Assembly: GCA_949152475.1 (NCBI GenBank)
Contig: OX424568.1
Location: 8,531,667 to 8,595,666 of the forward strand
DNA: 64,000 nt
Direction: 5' to 3'
Origin: Terebella lapidaria
Lineage: Eukaryota; Annelida; Polychaeta; Terebellida; Terebellidae
In this document: positions 11,858 through 24,556 of the stretch, one piece after another
Layout: the number at the start of each line of letters is the position of its first letter
How positions within the stretch are numbered: the first letter of the stretch is position 1
Notes under the pieces: generated by a model
Database searches by the model: none
Seen by the model: the letters and a program-made list of their open reading frames with translations, nothing else
What the model was told of the DNA's origin: nothing
Made by a program: the position numbers and the translations under genes

Positions 11858-12640
11858 GTTTCAGGCAAGGTTACCAAACTGTCGGAAATCACTGTGTATT
11901 CCTACTATTTGTAGTTCAAGATACATTCATAGCATGTGATAAACTGAAATATATGTTCCATTTAAAGAGATATTGGCAGAAAGTTATGGATTTTTCCGAA
12001 CATTTCTGATCGAACGAAGAAAACATAACAGTAAGATATCAGAACTCGTATGCCCAAACACAAACATACGTCCCTTTCTAATTGATTTCATCGCGAGTTT
12101 CTGGTGGAGATATTTGGAGTTTGTTCACATTACCGCTATTCTCAGTGCTTTGTATCCCTTGATGCAATGCGATTCCAGCTTACTCGTATATGTTCAAGTC
12201 TGAGATAACTCTGAATGGCGCACAAAACAAAAGAAAAGCGGCATTTGCTTGATTTATCCATCTGATCAAGCATTGTTTTGTGACCTATTTTTCTGAGACC
12301 ACAGGCATATAATTGATTCTGAAGAAATAGTTTCCCAGCCACTATCGCTTTAATCAGGACATGTTAAATATTAAGTTTCACGATTTTCTTCAAATAAGCT
12401 TATATATTCCATGTATATTTGTAGGGAAATTCAGAATGTGCAACATGCTTGAAGATGCTCTCTGTTTGATTCCTTCATAGATTTGCATATCTGGAATATC
12501 GTGGTAAATATCGCAGGAATATCAAAATATCAAGAATATACAGGATACGTTTTTCACTGGACGCTCGATTGACCGATTATATCTAATCATGAACCATGTC
12601 ATAATCAAAATAATAAGAATCAAACCTATTCTTGTCATAA
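11858..12640. other. No recognisable gene
   Basis: AT-rich DNA without convincing exons, RNA genes or repeats. Confidence 0.5.
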
Positions 12641-13506
12641 TAAAACAGTATAGACCATCTCTAATGCGTTCAAAAAATTGAAGATAAGGCCACGGTCAAA
12701 TTCAAAGTCACGACTGTATTCAGCATATATGGTTTTCTATATGTTCACAGCTGCTTACTAAGCTTTAAATTCATTAATAAGACAGATGTTAGTCATTATG
12801 TCCTGTGACATAATGAAAATGAAATCAAAAGTCAAATTAAAGGTGTCCACAACAGAATCCTAAGTTGTAAATTTGAGCAAACAAGATATTAGCTAAGTTG
12901 TCCTGTGAGACCTTGAAAATGAAGTCAAAGGTCAAATTCAAGGTCACGACAATATTCAGCATATATAAATTCCTATCAGTCCACAACTGATTCTCAAGTT
13001 GTAAAGTCGATGATAAGCGAGATATTAGTCATTTTCTTCTTTGACCTTGGAAATGAGGTCAAAGGTCAAACCAGGGTCATCACAATATTTGAACAATATC
13101 ATTTCAGAAAATGAAAATGGCCACTACACGCCGACCGGCGATTCAGAGGCAACGAAACCTATACACATCACAGAGGTATGTGAGAGCAATCTTTTGAAAT
13201 AAAAATCTCAAAACTGCTTGAACAGTTTTTGAGAAAATGGCCCCCAAAATCAGAAATTTGCCATTTTTTGGCGAAAATGGCCGCCATTTTGAAAAAAATG
13301 CGAAAATAAAAAAAACAAAAGAATAACCCCGTCTTGAAATATTTTTAGGTATTTTTGTGCAAAGTTTCAGAAAGATCTGATTGTAAACTTTAAAGATAAA
13401 AATGTGGACGGACGACGCCGACGATGCCGACGCAGACGACGACGACGGACGACGGACACAACGCCATGCCAATAGGTTATCAGACCATGATAGGTCCGGT
13501 AACCTA
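12640..13506 (+). repeat. Dispersed repeat, GGTTACC family, copy 1
   Basis: Three diverged tandem units of about 120 bp (phrases GTCAAAGGTCAAATTCAAGG, ATATTCAGCATATAT) lead into a block with AAAATGGCCGCCATTTTG, then TGTAAACTTTAAAGATAAAA, a GAC-rich tract (13,411-13,460), and the terminus TCCGGTAACCT. The same order recurs at 45,498-46,633 and 56,150-57,310. No left inverted terminus is seen here, so this copy may be truncated. It has no coding content. Confidence 0.75.
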
Positions 13507-13951
13507 AAAATATGAGAGGGCCATAATTATTTGTAATATGGCTCTGGGAGAACAATTGATACATGAATTATAATAATATACAGTTATGGGTAGTTGGTGC
13601 GCCCACTATGACGTTCGAATGGGTGAAGTCAGCTCATAGTGGGTGAGGCCGTAGGCTGAACGTAGTGTGTGCTAACTGAACCCCTCCAAATCTCGTTGTC
13701 TGACATTCGGCACGTGAGGAAACGTGTGGTAATTACAATAACAAAGCCACGTGGGTCACACCATTTTTTTTTATTGGGCAGGAACGGGCGTCAGAGCCCA
13801 CCATCGTCTGGCAGAGTGGCCGAGGCATGTGTTCTTGTCCAATCAACAATCAGAACTCGGTAAACTAACAATCCAAAAGTATATTGAGGCAAATATTATT
13901 TATGTTCATACTTCCTCGTTCGCATTCAACAAACTCATGACACGGCGTCTC
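13507..13951. other. No recognisable gene
   Basis: Contains a small imperfect inverted pair (GCGCCCACTATGACGTTC near 13,599; CTCATAGTGGGTG near 13,636). Nothing else is identified. Confidence 0.4.
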
Positions 13952-13956
13952 ATGTA

Positions 13957-15658
13957 CACGGTGGCCACCCGTTCCGCGTTATTGCTGGTTAAAACTGGAA
14001 TTCCGCGTTATTATAGTTAGGGTTCGCGTTATTATGGTAAAGAAATGGCTGAAGATCAGCGAAAGTTTACCGATCTACATCAAAAGTTGGTATTATCGTG
14101 AATACTAAGAAATTATCAAGCAGTAATCAACTGCTCACGGAATATTATAGGCATTCTTGAATCCCAGTGTTTTTCGTGTAGTGAGATTGAACTTGTATTT
14201 TGTGAGATATTGTGCACACAGTTTGTCATGTTTGTTAGATCGCAATCGTGTTTTAAACATTTTGCCTAAATGTCTCATAAAAATGACATGTACGGCATTT
14301 TACAGACGTCATATAAACAAAATTGATTTCCCCGTGACTAATGGAGAGCTGCCATACACTCAAGTACAACTAAATAGAACATTTGTGTTGTGTAAACACG
14401 ATATAAGTTTTTTCCGCGGATTCCGCGTTATTGTTTTTTTCCACATCTGTGGACCCGCGTTATTGTGTCTGTTGAGTTTGATTGTTTTCAATACGCCAAC
14501 ATGTTAGTCCACGCGTATTAAACTAGTGAATAATCATCAACGGGTCAGTCTTAATGTTCAATAGGAACTGTAGGTTTGGCTCAGTCGTCCTTGAAGAAAC
14601 CAGCCACAATGATTCCGATGTTCAGGAGTTTGTTGTCGTCTCAATTTCGATCAAAATACTCAAGTTGTTTACTACATATGTAGTATGTTGAACAAATGTA
14701 CTTGCAATTTGTTTAATATGTAAATAGAAAGCCCCATAGCGAGGACCTCGATCCACACTAGAAGAACCAGGTTGAACTCAACATCGGAGATTGGCGAAAC
14801 AGGTCCCAAATAGATATACTGTCTCGGGTTAAGGCCGGCATTGGTTGTCATAATGTCATTACACACTACTGCTACATTTCAATGGAACTATTGTATGCAC
14901 TAATTGCCGAGATTAATTCCAAAAAAATAAATATGGATAGGCCTACGTCTGTTTATTAATATCCATCCTGGAAATGTCGGTGCACGTTTCTTGAAGGAAA
15001 TAACATGACTGAAACAAAATAACAGCAACTCTTATTCTTTTTTCAGTAATTCTTAACGAACGAACTGAAAATATGTGTCCAACTGGAAAGAAAAAAACAG
15101 CGCCCTTCGTGTAGGTGGGTCAAAATAAACATATTTTATCATCTGCATAGATGTGGCCGACTGCATGCACATATATCTCGATCCACAGCAATATCGCGTG
15201 TTCTTGATAGCAATAACGCGGATTCAACAAACTTTTGATCAGGAACCGATTTAAGTTGTTCGTCGGGAAATATATGGATTATTAATGTTTCTCGAACAGG
15301 AACTAATCCTGATACACATTTCTGTATCATGAATTACTTATTCATGTATTTGTATGGCTAATTTAGCACGAAAATGTCACCCGATTTTGACATATGTCGC
15401 CCGATCAACGTATCTGTGGTCACTCGTGCATGATCATTATTGGACCAACAATAATCAAACTATTGTCTATAGACCGCTGATACATTCCAATATTCCGTGG
15501 AACTATTGTTGTACGCTAATGCTTTATGTATCTGTATGAATTTATCGCTTTTTACCAGGACCACATCGAAACGTTTACCATAATAACGCGGGGCCTAACT
15601 ATAATAACGCGGAAGTCAATTTTTAACCAGCAATAACGCGGAACGGGTGGCCACCGTG
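13957..15658. mobile_element. Non-autonomous DNA transposon, CACGGTG termini, 5-bp TSD (Transib/RAG-like candidate)
   Basis: 1702 bp. Inverted termini of about 85 bp (13,957-14,041 and 15,574-15,658) are identical for the first 40 bases, starting CACGGTGGCCACCCGTTCCG. Perfect 5-bp duplications ATGTA flank it (13,952-13,956; 15,659-15,663). Each terminus holds three copies of the iteron (C)CGCGTTATT, with more subterminal copies at about 14,425-14,465 and 15,211. No transposase is visible inside. A 5-bp duplication with CAC-initial termini is the combination seen in Transib and ProtoRAG elements, where the RSS heptamer is CACAGTG. Superfamily assignment is inference. Confidence 0.85.
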
Positions 15659-15663
15659 ATGTA

Positions 15664-17880
15664 ATAGGATACCCGGCTTTACGTCCTCTCTTGTATTCTT
15701 GCCGTTTTGCGGCATAAAAAGATCATGTAGAACAGGAAAGTTAGTTAATCACACACACACTAAATGTCATATGATATATGTATGTGCGATTCACCCGATT
15801 GTACCAGCATGTAACTATTATCAGAAACACTTGATTGCGGTTTCAAAGTATGCCCACGGACATTGCTCTGAACTGATACAACAGATGGGGACTAATTCGG
15901 TGGAACTCTCTGAAGGTATTGTTAAGTTCATGCCACCTGATCATTAACATGTCAATATTACTATCCATGTACCTGGTGTCGGTATTATATCCAGTGATTT
16001 ATATACCAACGATTTGGTTATTTCTCAGTGTGATCAACAACATGTACAGGTATGTACGTATGTGTGTCACTCATTCATTCTGCAAACCTTTACTCACTTA
16101 TTCAGGCCACCGAGTCACTAGCGTGAAAACCACACTTCACATGAGGGTTACGCTACACAAGAAAAAAGGGGTACGATAGAATATGGTATGACAGATAGAA
16201 CGAATAGAATGTATACAAGTAAGCAAAACACACGAAATTAAGCATACATGTACAGGCCTGGATTTGAGGACAGCCAGTCTCACGTGAAACATACTTGATC
16301 CTTCACATCGTCTTAGTGAGGAGGTGTCCAAAGTATCAAAGTTTCCAAATGGTGGTCATCTGAATCCAACGTTTGATGATTGTCTAATTTAGCAAAAGGT
16401 ATTTGACACTGTCTTAATCCCCTGCAATGGGAACAAACGATGTAGGAGGCATGTCTTTACAATATTAAACATCAGAATTTACAGTACGGGATATCCTACC
16501 GGTCTTGTACAATATGATATAATGTATTCAGTAGCTTTTATTTTCCATGATGCTTTTTGTAGTGTCCAATTTGACCCCGAAATTCTACAGTTGTAGTATC
16601 ATGCAGCTGGAAAGGGTCGACACTCAAATACTCTGCATAAAATATATCACACACAAAAATACTTAATTTGAATGTATTGTGTTCTTTAGTTTGAGTAAAC
16701 AGAACAAAGATTACTGGAGTTGTTTGACGGTTACCAGGTATAATTGAGACAAGTGTTATAATTGTTTCAGAGAATTTTATAGTCACACCTAGTAGCAATT
16801 GTACTTTTTATCACGTGCAGGTTTTAACAAACACACTCATTGTTTGGCCGGGATGAAGACATGACTGTGTGATCTGGTCGCGAGTGTTCTGTTTACAGGA
16901 CACCCGCGCCTGGTATCTACAGTTATCTTGATAATTATAGTATAATGTTTGCAAACGGTCTGTCTGCGGCCAGTAATATAATGGGGGTGACTCCCATTAT
17001 TTCTTTTAGGGGTTTCCCTATCTGTTTTCACTTTCTTCTTCCGGTCGCGAAACTCTTTGATCACGCTGGTCAATCATAACGCATCCGAACATGATTGAAC
17101 ATGTTCATATTATTAGAGGTTTCCACCTTATTTTTTAAAACTATTCTTGTTTCATGATAATATCATGCGGCCAATATTGTATTAAGTCATCTATAGACTT
17201 ATTTGTTCTGCGATGTATGAAATGTGTTTTGCTAGAGATATGTACTCCAGTCGCCCATTCACTGTAGATGGGCATGAGTAAACACAGACTCGGATCGATA
17301 GCGAGTCAGAACAGTGAAATTCACGGGGGAGTACGTGTTTCACCAGAAATGATTTACAAACGGTTGAATGATACCTTTTACCAGCAGTTGATACCCTTTA
17401 CTTTCTCAACATGCATATGTCGGAAAGAAACTGTCAGTATTTCTAATATATTCCTTGAAGAATTAACACTATTTTTCGCCAATGTATACCGCCTAAGGTA
17501 GTTTATTAACGTGAGTATGTAGGAAATCGGATTATTGTCGTACCTATTTGTAATTTTTTTGTGAAACATACTATTAGGCCAGAAAGAAGGGTCAAGCGAG
17601 TGATATGGATATTAAATGTTTAAAATAGATGGCTTGGTAAAACTCCATGTTAACATTATCAATAATCAACAATTTGTATGTGGTAAACTAATTTTTATAA
17701 CTATCGTTCTGTTTATATGGGGTATTTATGTTGTAGTAGCAGGATACCCTTTACGGGGCATGATGTTTCCCCTTACAAGCAGCTCGTTTAGCTCGTGATG
17801 CTCTTTACAAACATGTTTTACCACTGCCGGATGTGGTATTATCAGCTTTAAAGCAAGTATATTCGTATTCCAGGACTCAT
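15664..17880. other. No recognisable gene
   Basis: Short open frames on both strands show no domains. Some hydrophobic frames (for example plus 15,949-16,060, MSILLSMYLVSVLYPV) could be signal exons but have no supporting splice context. Confidence 0.45.
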
Positions 17881-17882
17881 GG

Positions 17883-18340
17883 ATGTGTCAGAGGAACAAA
17901 CGAAAAGGTGCACGTGAGTCAGAGGAGTTGGATCAATCCATTTCCCATTTCAAGGATGAATACAAACACCATACTATAAAAATTCTATTCCCGAAATACG
18001 ATTTTGGAAAAAAGCCAAAATGTGAAATTATGAACTACAACACGACGGTACACTCTCTTGCTGATTGCAAGGTTTTCATGAGCCATGATAATGTGTTGAT
18101 GGAAGCTCAAGAAGCATACGAAATTCACAGTCCCGATTTTGTAAAGCCCCTTTTCTCCTCTACACCTACCAAACAATCTGATACTCGGGGACATTTCAGT
18201 GCTGCCCTCTCACGTTTGTCCTGTTTTGACAGGTTCCATTTGGACAGGATGAAAGTGAAGATTTCCACATAGACTTCAGGCAAATGTCCTCAGACCAGTG
18301 TACACAAACTGACTCTGATGTTGTGAGCGACCTGCCGTTA
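17883..18340 (+). CDS. Unidentified coding-like stretch
   Basis: An open frame starting at 17,883 (MCQRNKRKGARESEELDQ) runs to 18,272 and includes CEIMNYNTTVHSLADCKVF and HSPDFVKPLFSSTPTKQ. Near 18,232 a pyrimidine tract and CAG precede a second frame (VPFGQDESEDFHIDFRQ, then SSDQCTQTDSDVVSDLPLL) that stays open to about 18,500. The shift from one frame to the other fits an intron or a frameshift in an old coding sequence. The composition (acidic, Ser/Asp/Gln-rich) looks like real protein, but I recognise no family. It could be a decayed transposon ORF. Confidence 0.3.
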
Positions 18341-19285
18341 TTACAGGAAATGTATACAGTCTGTTGCACCAAGGATAAGGGTGCTTATATCCCCCTCGTA
18401 CTGTGGTTCGGCGAATACATAGGCGGACGGTTCGTTATCCATCTTTGGTGTAAATATAATGGGGAATCACTTATTTTGCATTCATTGCTCATATGTAATT
18501 GATCTGACAATATTGAACGCCAAAAAAAAAAAAAAAAAAACAGTTGGGAAAGCGTAGCTATAACGTTTGTATGGGGTATCCTTGTGTATGTTGTACTGAG
18601 GTAAAGGGTATCATCTTGCAAATGAATTTTACGTCAACACCGAGAAGTATAGGTTGTTCTGCAGCTACAAATGCACATGTCTTGCACACAAGTGTACAAT
18701 ATTCAACTCGAAAGGCACCGAAACGTTCTTGGAATTTATAGATATATCGCTCAATTCAGATAACAACACAACATAATCTGTTCTGCAAGTGTTTTCTGTT
18801 CTTTTAACTCAATTTTGTGCATCAGAGATGGTACCAGAGTGTTTTAAGATTACTCCTACACTCACCTGTCAACACAGCACCGCAAGAAAAATCTGAGAAA
18901 AGTGCTAATGATTTTGAAAAGCGTTTTCGTTATTTGTCTGGCGAACATAGACATGTAAAGGGAATCAACCGCTGTTTTCTTGCCTGTTGTATCACGCGAA
19001 TATGCTGGTCTGTCTTACAGGGTAAAGGATGTACCGATACGTCTGCCTTGTGAGCACTCTCTCGTGTACCGCTGTTTTCTTGCCTGTTGTATCCCCACGT
19101 AGGTACAAACAACAACAATAATAAAATTAACGACTGAAATAGCAATATTAACAACAATAAGTAATACATGGAAATGGAAGTCAAATTTAATGTGAAATCA
19201 CTTTTTGTGCGATTATGAATCTAATTTATGAGGTTCCTAATTTCTTATCATTGTTGTCTTCCATCAATCACCTCCTTATGAACAG
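18341..19285. other. Spacer upstream of receptor exons; 26-bp direct repeat
   Basis: The phrase GCTGTTTTCTTGCCTGTTGT, part of a 26-bp match, occurs at 18,968 and again 100 bp later at 19,068. The signal-peptide exon of the receptor is expected upstream of 19,286 but was not identified. Confidence 0.5.
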
Positions 19286-22200
19286 AAGAGAACATAGCCC
19301 TCAATAAGCCCGCAAACCAGACTAATCAGTTTGGTAACTTTGATGCCGGGAGAGCCGTGGACGGAGATATATATGCTCCAGCGTGTGCCCTGTTCCAGGC
19401 GCCAGGGGAAGGTCTGCAACCGCAGTGGTGGGTCGACCTGGGCAGAACCTATAGGGTCACTGGGCTCAGCGTATACAACACAGATGGATCCGCAGGTGGT
19501 GAGCGTCTATTTGCATTTATTTTTGTAATCTATATTTGCATCCACCCCTCTTTTGAAAAGAAAACCTGAAATATCTACTTAAGCCTGGAGGTCGACGAAT
19601 GAAAAACGCATGACACACTTATGAATTACATATATCGCGCATGTATGACGAATGACCAAAATTTATTACGTGGAATATGCGCAAATTATACGTAGTGGCT
19701 GTGTGACATAGGCTTTAGACCATGTTTTTTTTTTTTTGTTTCCCGAAAAATTTCCCGAAATAGTATTGAGGAAACAACACACAAGTTCTATTCTTAAAAA
19801 AACAGGTTTTTTTCATCCGCAAAACACCGAATATCGAGAAGGATAGTGTATGGTCTCCATTTTACCGTTTTTGTCTGCGTTATTCATCAACAAAGCATTT
19901 ACTACCTTAGCAAATGATAAAATACCATTCATTTTATCATCCATATGACATAGTTATGATCGCCTTTGCTCCAGTAGTTCTTCCCATGTGTTCTTCCAAT
20001 GTGCGTGTATTTAAGTGCTATTTCAGATCCACGGTGGTTAAGGAACTTCATATTCAGCGTTGGCCCAAGTCTGGCTGACCTGACAGACTGTGGACCAGAA
20101 TTCACAACACAAGTGAGCCGCATTGGGCAAGCCCTAGGTTGCAACCAAGTGGGACGCTTTGTACACTTCAGAAAAGTTAGTGGACACCATCAAGTGACGC
20201 TCTGTGAAGTCATCGTCCGGGGAGTGATCCAGTATGGTATGTGATCATCAATTATATGCGCATGCAGCAAATCACTGAGTTATTAAACTTGGGGGAAAAG
20301 TAAATTTCGATAGTATTACTTTTGTAATTACTTTTTTTTCGTTTACAAATATGACAACATATGAAACATATGACATGAAATGGGTCATGCATCCATTCAC
20401 CGCCAGACTGCAGTCGTTGCCTTGACGACAACACGTGTGACCCAGACGGGGGGTGTCGACAGTGTGTCGCGGGATCAAGTGGACCCGAGTGTCAACGTAT
20501 GTAGTTGCAAAAACGCGCATTTCTCAGCTCATAAATCCCACGTTTCTGAGGGGGGTATTTTAGGACTGAATCATCATATTATGTGAGTTAAAGAGTATAT
20601 GCATGTAGTTATGAAAGCATGAAATTCGTTTATTCACTCAACAGAATGATATATTTATTGCCAAGTATCACGTCAATCGTCACAGGCAGTCATTACGACA
20701 GACGTGTCCGTATTTTCCAGCGTGTGAAGCCGGCCGCTACGGAGTGAATTGTGCTAGAAGCTGTGGTCGATGTGCCCAACCAGTGAACTGTAACAGGGTG
20801 GACGGGACATGCTCGGAGCTATGTCAGCGGTGGTGGACACCGGACAAGTGTGACTACCAAATAGGTAATTTTATTGCGATTTGCTATAACTCGTAAACCA
20901 GTCATAATAATTGTCATATTTTTGCTATATATTGGATTACCAGTATTACGTGTGAACCTGACAGTCTTGAAACAGATACAAATTTTCTTTTAGGCTATAG
21001 TGTTCATGTCTTAGGCCGGCGATTATTGCAAATTTACACTACTCGACTCACTTTCAGTGGCGCCTATCCACAATAACGAGACAGCAGAACTCATGGGAGC
21101 CACAAACTCCTCCCTCACGGTCCGCTGGCAACAAATCTCTGTGATTCCGAGTGATATACCACAGTTCTACGGCTACTCACTTAAGTATAAGAGGAGGGCA
21201 GAGTCACAGTTCACAGAGGGGCCAGACGTTGCCCAGTCTAGATCAACGTATAACTCGGGGATATTGAGAGATTTGGACTATAACACAGAATATGAAGTAG
21301 TGATTACACCGTATAGGGAGCACCAAGGTCAAATATTGGATGAATCGCCCTATCCAACACAGTCCATGAAGACATCGTGTGGTTGTAAGTGTTATCATTT
21401 TGTTTTCTTGTTGTTATTGAGTACATTTGCTCGTTCACCATATTAACACTTTCTGTTGTGTTATTTGAATAATTCCCCATGTTGTCAGTTCCGGACCCAG
21501 TAGCGGCAGCAATTGCTTACAAGGTCCCGGATGTCAAAATCATTCGGGTGTCCTGGCAAGTGAGTTGTGTTTTAATTATAACGTCGTCTGGCCCCTCCCT
21601 GCATCAACGAGTTTTAAATTATCCCCAGAATTTCTATTTTTTACTCAAACAAACTATTTCAGATACACAATTACCCTTATTACATTCTATTTGTATAAAA
21701 TACTTCGTTTTTCGCAATACAGGGTATAACATCATCAGGTATACTGAGTCGGTGCGAGAGTATTTCTGGTTTGAGAGTAGAACACCGGAAGTTCCGTGAT
21801 CCAGACTGGACAGTAGAAGAAGTGGATGTAGTCGACACATCACGTGATATTGTGACCACGAAAGACGGGACGTACGAAGTTCGCATGATCACTGTCAACA
21901 ATCAAAACTTCGAAAGCAGCTCACGAGTCTTTACTGTCACATTCGGGGGTATGTTTGAAGAAAGACGGTTTTAGAATCATTGCCTAGGTGATATGAACCT
22001 GATTGCCAAGTATGAGTATGCAGGCTTAATGGATAAGGCAACAGACTCACAACCAGAAGGTCACTATACCTTGATTTTAGAAGGTCACTATAACTCGTTT
22101 ACATGGTTTTTGCTGATACACGTATTCCTGTGATGCTAAAGGGTATCGTATAATTCGGTATACTTCCCCTGGGAGTCAAACGGCAATTTTCTACCGAATT

Positions 22201-24556
22201 TCGAACTTCTATCGCAAGAATTGAAAAAGTTGGTGATTGACCTCAATTAACGACAAATGCCCCGTATTCGTCAGAGAGTTGTTGTGCCCATCTACCTGAG
22301 CATGACAACGTTCGTACAATCAGCTATAATCCTTGGTAGAACATAGGCCTACTCGGTGAACAATCGGTGCGTTTCTTTTGAACGGATCACAAATCTGATC
22401 TGAGATCATAAACCTGATCCTGCAAAATTGGTACAGGTCAGGATCATGATCCCAAACTTTTGAGATCATAAAAATCACCATGGAAGACTGATTTCTCCGA
22501 TCCCAAATGCTGATCCAATGTGGTCACATGTGAAATGTGCATACCGCTTCTGGAAGATGGATATATTATATAGAATATTCAATAATTTTATTTTAATATT
22601 ATTACTACCCAGCAATAATGGTTTGTCAGGTTTTGGGATCAGAGTTGTTTTTCGGTGTACGGATGATCATAAATCTGATTCTGTTCTGGATCACGTTTGT
22701 GATCCGTACAAACGGAACTATCTCTGTGTATTTGATTACCTCTGGAATGTGGTACAATTCGTGAAACGAACACACCATGAGCATCAAAACAAAACCATCA
22801 AATTATATGTAATATGACAGTCTGAGATATTGCAATGTTCATACACCTCAAATCTTAGATCTGAATGGTTTTGATAATGTATAGGAGCCTGCAGTATATA
22901 TAAATTGTCTTAGGATATACAAATGGACACCGACAAACGGACATTCATATTTCAAGACCGAATCCATGGACGGATTTTACCAAAAAAAATATCATCCGAT
23001 TGACACTGAAATATCGAAATCAAAAACATCAGAAATCAAAAGCATCAGAAATCAAAATTATCATCCGATTGACACTGAAGTATCGAAATCAAAAGCATCA
23101 GAAATCACATAACTCAAATAATCTCTATTATTGGATTATCCAGACACATTCCCCTCCTACATATCAGAATGTATCGAGAATGATTTGCATGTAGGAAAAA
23201 AATATAAAGTAGGAGTGTTCCGAGCGATCAAAATTGTTATCATGGGATCTCTTTTTGAATCATAGTTACACAATACATAATTTAGCGTGCACAGTCAGAC
23301 TCAAAACCTGTAAACACACACCTAGCATCGAAATTTGTTCAGATTGTCGATTCCTCTGAGTATGAATTCTCCAATGATCCTGAGCTCTGTTCGCATGATT
23401 TTAATCCATGGCCCATTCAATGACTTTTTACGTGGACGCAGCCTCGGGTTCAAACTCTTACAGTGTAATGACGTCACGTTCGTGTGCAGTTTACAGGGCA
23501 CTTAGGTTTTGATCTATCAGTGTCAGTTTGAGCACTCGGATCCATCGGGTCATTTCGTGGAGCGAATGATTAAACTGCCGCTGTGGCGCCTGCAGAGATT
23601 CTCAACAAACTGTACCGAGGCACAACGTAACTTCGAGGATGGAATATCCTCGGGGACGGATGTAACGTCTCACAGCAATACATTTTATATTAAATGCGCA
23701 TTATACATAGCCTTACTCCCATTATGAAATGTATGAATCTGGTGACATTTGAAGAACCTGGTATTTTCTTGTACAGATGACGGGCAAGTTGCTACATGGC
23801 CATGGGTTTGGGTACTAATCGCAGTAATAGCAGTCGTATTCACAGTCATTGGAGCAGTTGCATCAAAGGCCTTCAAAAGATTGAGGAAACGGTAAGATCT
23901 GATTAATATAATAATCAAGTTATTTAAATCACGAGTGTAATATTTAATTTAGAAGTTATTCGATGTGTGATCCTGTGTGATAATGTTTTATAATCTGATA
24001 TTGGTAGATGATATCGAAAAATGAACCATAATAATAATAATAATCTTTATTTCAACAGCAGTGATACAAAGGATACACGTTCAAATGTCATATGATTACA
24101 TAAATGCTATTGGTAACAGCACGTAGCAGGACTGTCTTCCCGTACTGACCCTTGGATGAACGTATTGAGAAACATGATCCTGGGTGTAGGCCCACATGTA
24201 TACACCCTTGACGTAACGCGTGTCAGTGCGCATCTTTCCGTGATGCACTATGTATGTATATATATATATATCATAAGTAAACTCTGCTGTGTTTATTCAC
24301 CAGAAGATCCAGTAACTCTCCTACCGACCGTGTGCTTCCACAAACTGCTACGGACAACCAACCCAACCCAGCGCAGTCTTCTGGACTACAGGCTTCCACT
24401 CAGGCGAATCCAGCCGGCAACTACACCGATTTAAGGATTTATCATGACATTTCCGAACCTGTTGTCAGTTACGCCAATGTGCGCGGCGTCGAAAACGAGC
24501 AAGGTTATACTAGTTTACCTGTTCCGGAGCCTGAATACTCGGAATTGCAAGAATAG
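19286..24556 (+). CDS. ITAM-bearing transmembrane receptor: FTP lectin-like, EGF, two FN3 domains (5' exon missing)
   Basis: Nine exons, all phase-consistent: 19286-19495, 20027-20236, 20407-20496, 20721-20864, 21058-21384, 21489-21559, 21723-21948, 23777-23891, 24304-24556. About 548 residues are seen. Residues 1-140 form an FTP/F5-8C-type fucolectin domain (ALNKPANQ, AVDGD, WWVDLG, CEVIV). EGF-like cysteines follow to about 218, resembling MEGF/SREC repeats, then two FN3 domains to about 426. The span is WVLIAVIAVVFTVIGAVA, with a basic stop-transfer FKRLRKR. The tail has five tyrosines in YxxL/I/V: YTDL, YHDI, VSYANV (ITIM-like) and YTSLPVPEPEYSEL, a canonical ITAM preceded by E-x-x. The ectodomain resembles receptor tyrosine phosphatases of lophotrochozoans, but no phosphatase domain follows. 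A role as a surface recognition receptor signalling through SH2 proteins is inferred. The first (signal peptide) exon is not identified. Confidence 0.9.
22370..22712. mobile_element. Possible MITE in receptor intron
   Basis: The ends GGATCACAAATC (near 22,384) and GTTTGTGATCCGT (near 22,705) are inverted, and GATC-containing phrases recur between them. It lies in the intron between FN3-2 and the membrane exon. No target duplication was resolved. Confidence 0.4.
24028..24065 (-). repeat. (AAT)n with probable LINE 3' end remnant
   Basis: Five to six AAT units are followed by CTTTATTTCAACAGCAG, the look of a LINE 3' end with microsatellite tail read on the minus strand. It lies in the last receptor intron. 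The length of any LINE remnant beyond 24,065 is unknown. Confidence 0.4.

Noticed and set aside
21634-21901. Minus-strand frames opposite the second FN3 domain
   Set aside because: Shadows of the receptor exon at 21,723-21,948, which has phase-matched splice sites and FN3-like sequence.
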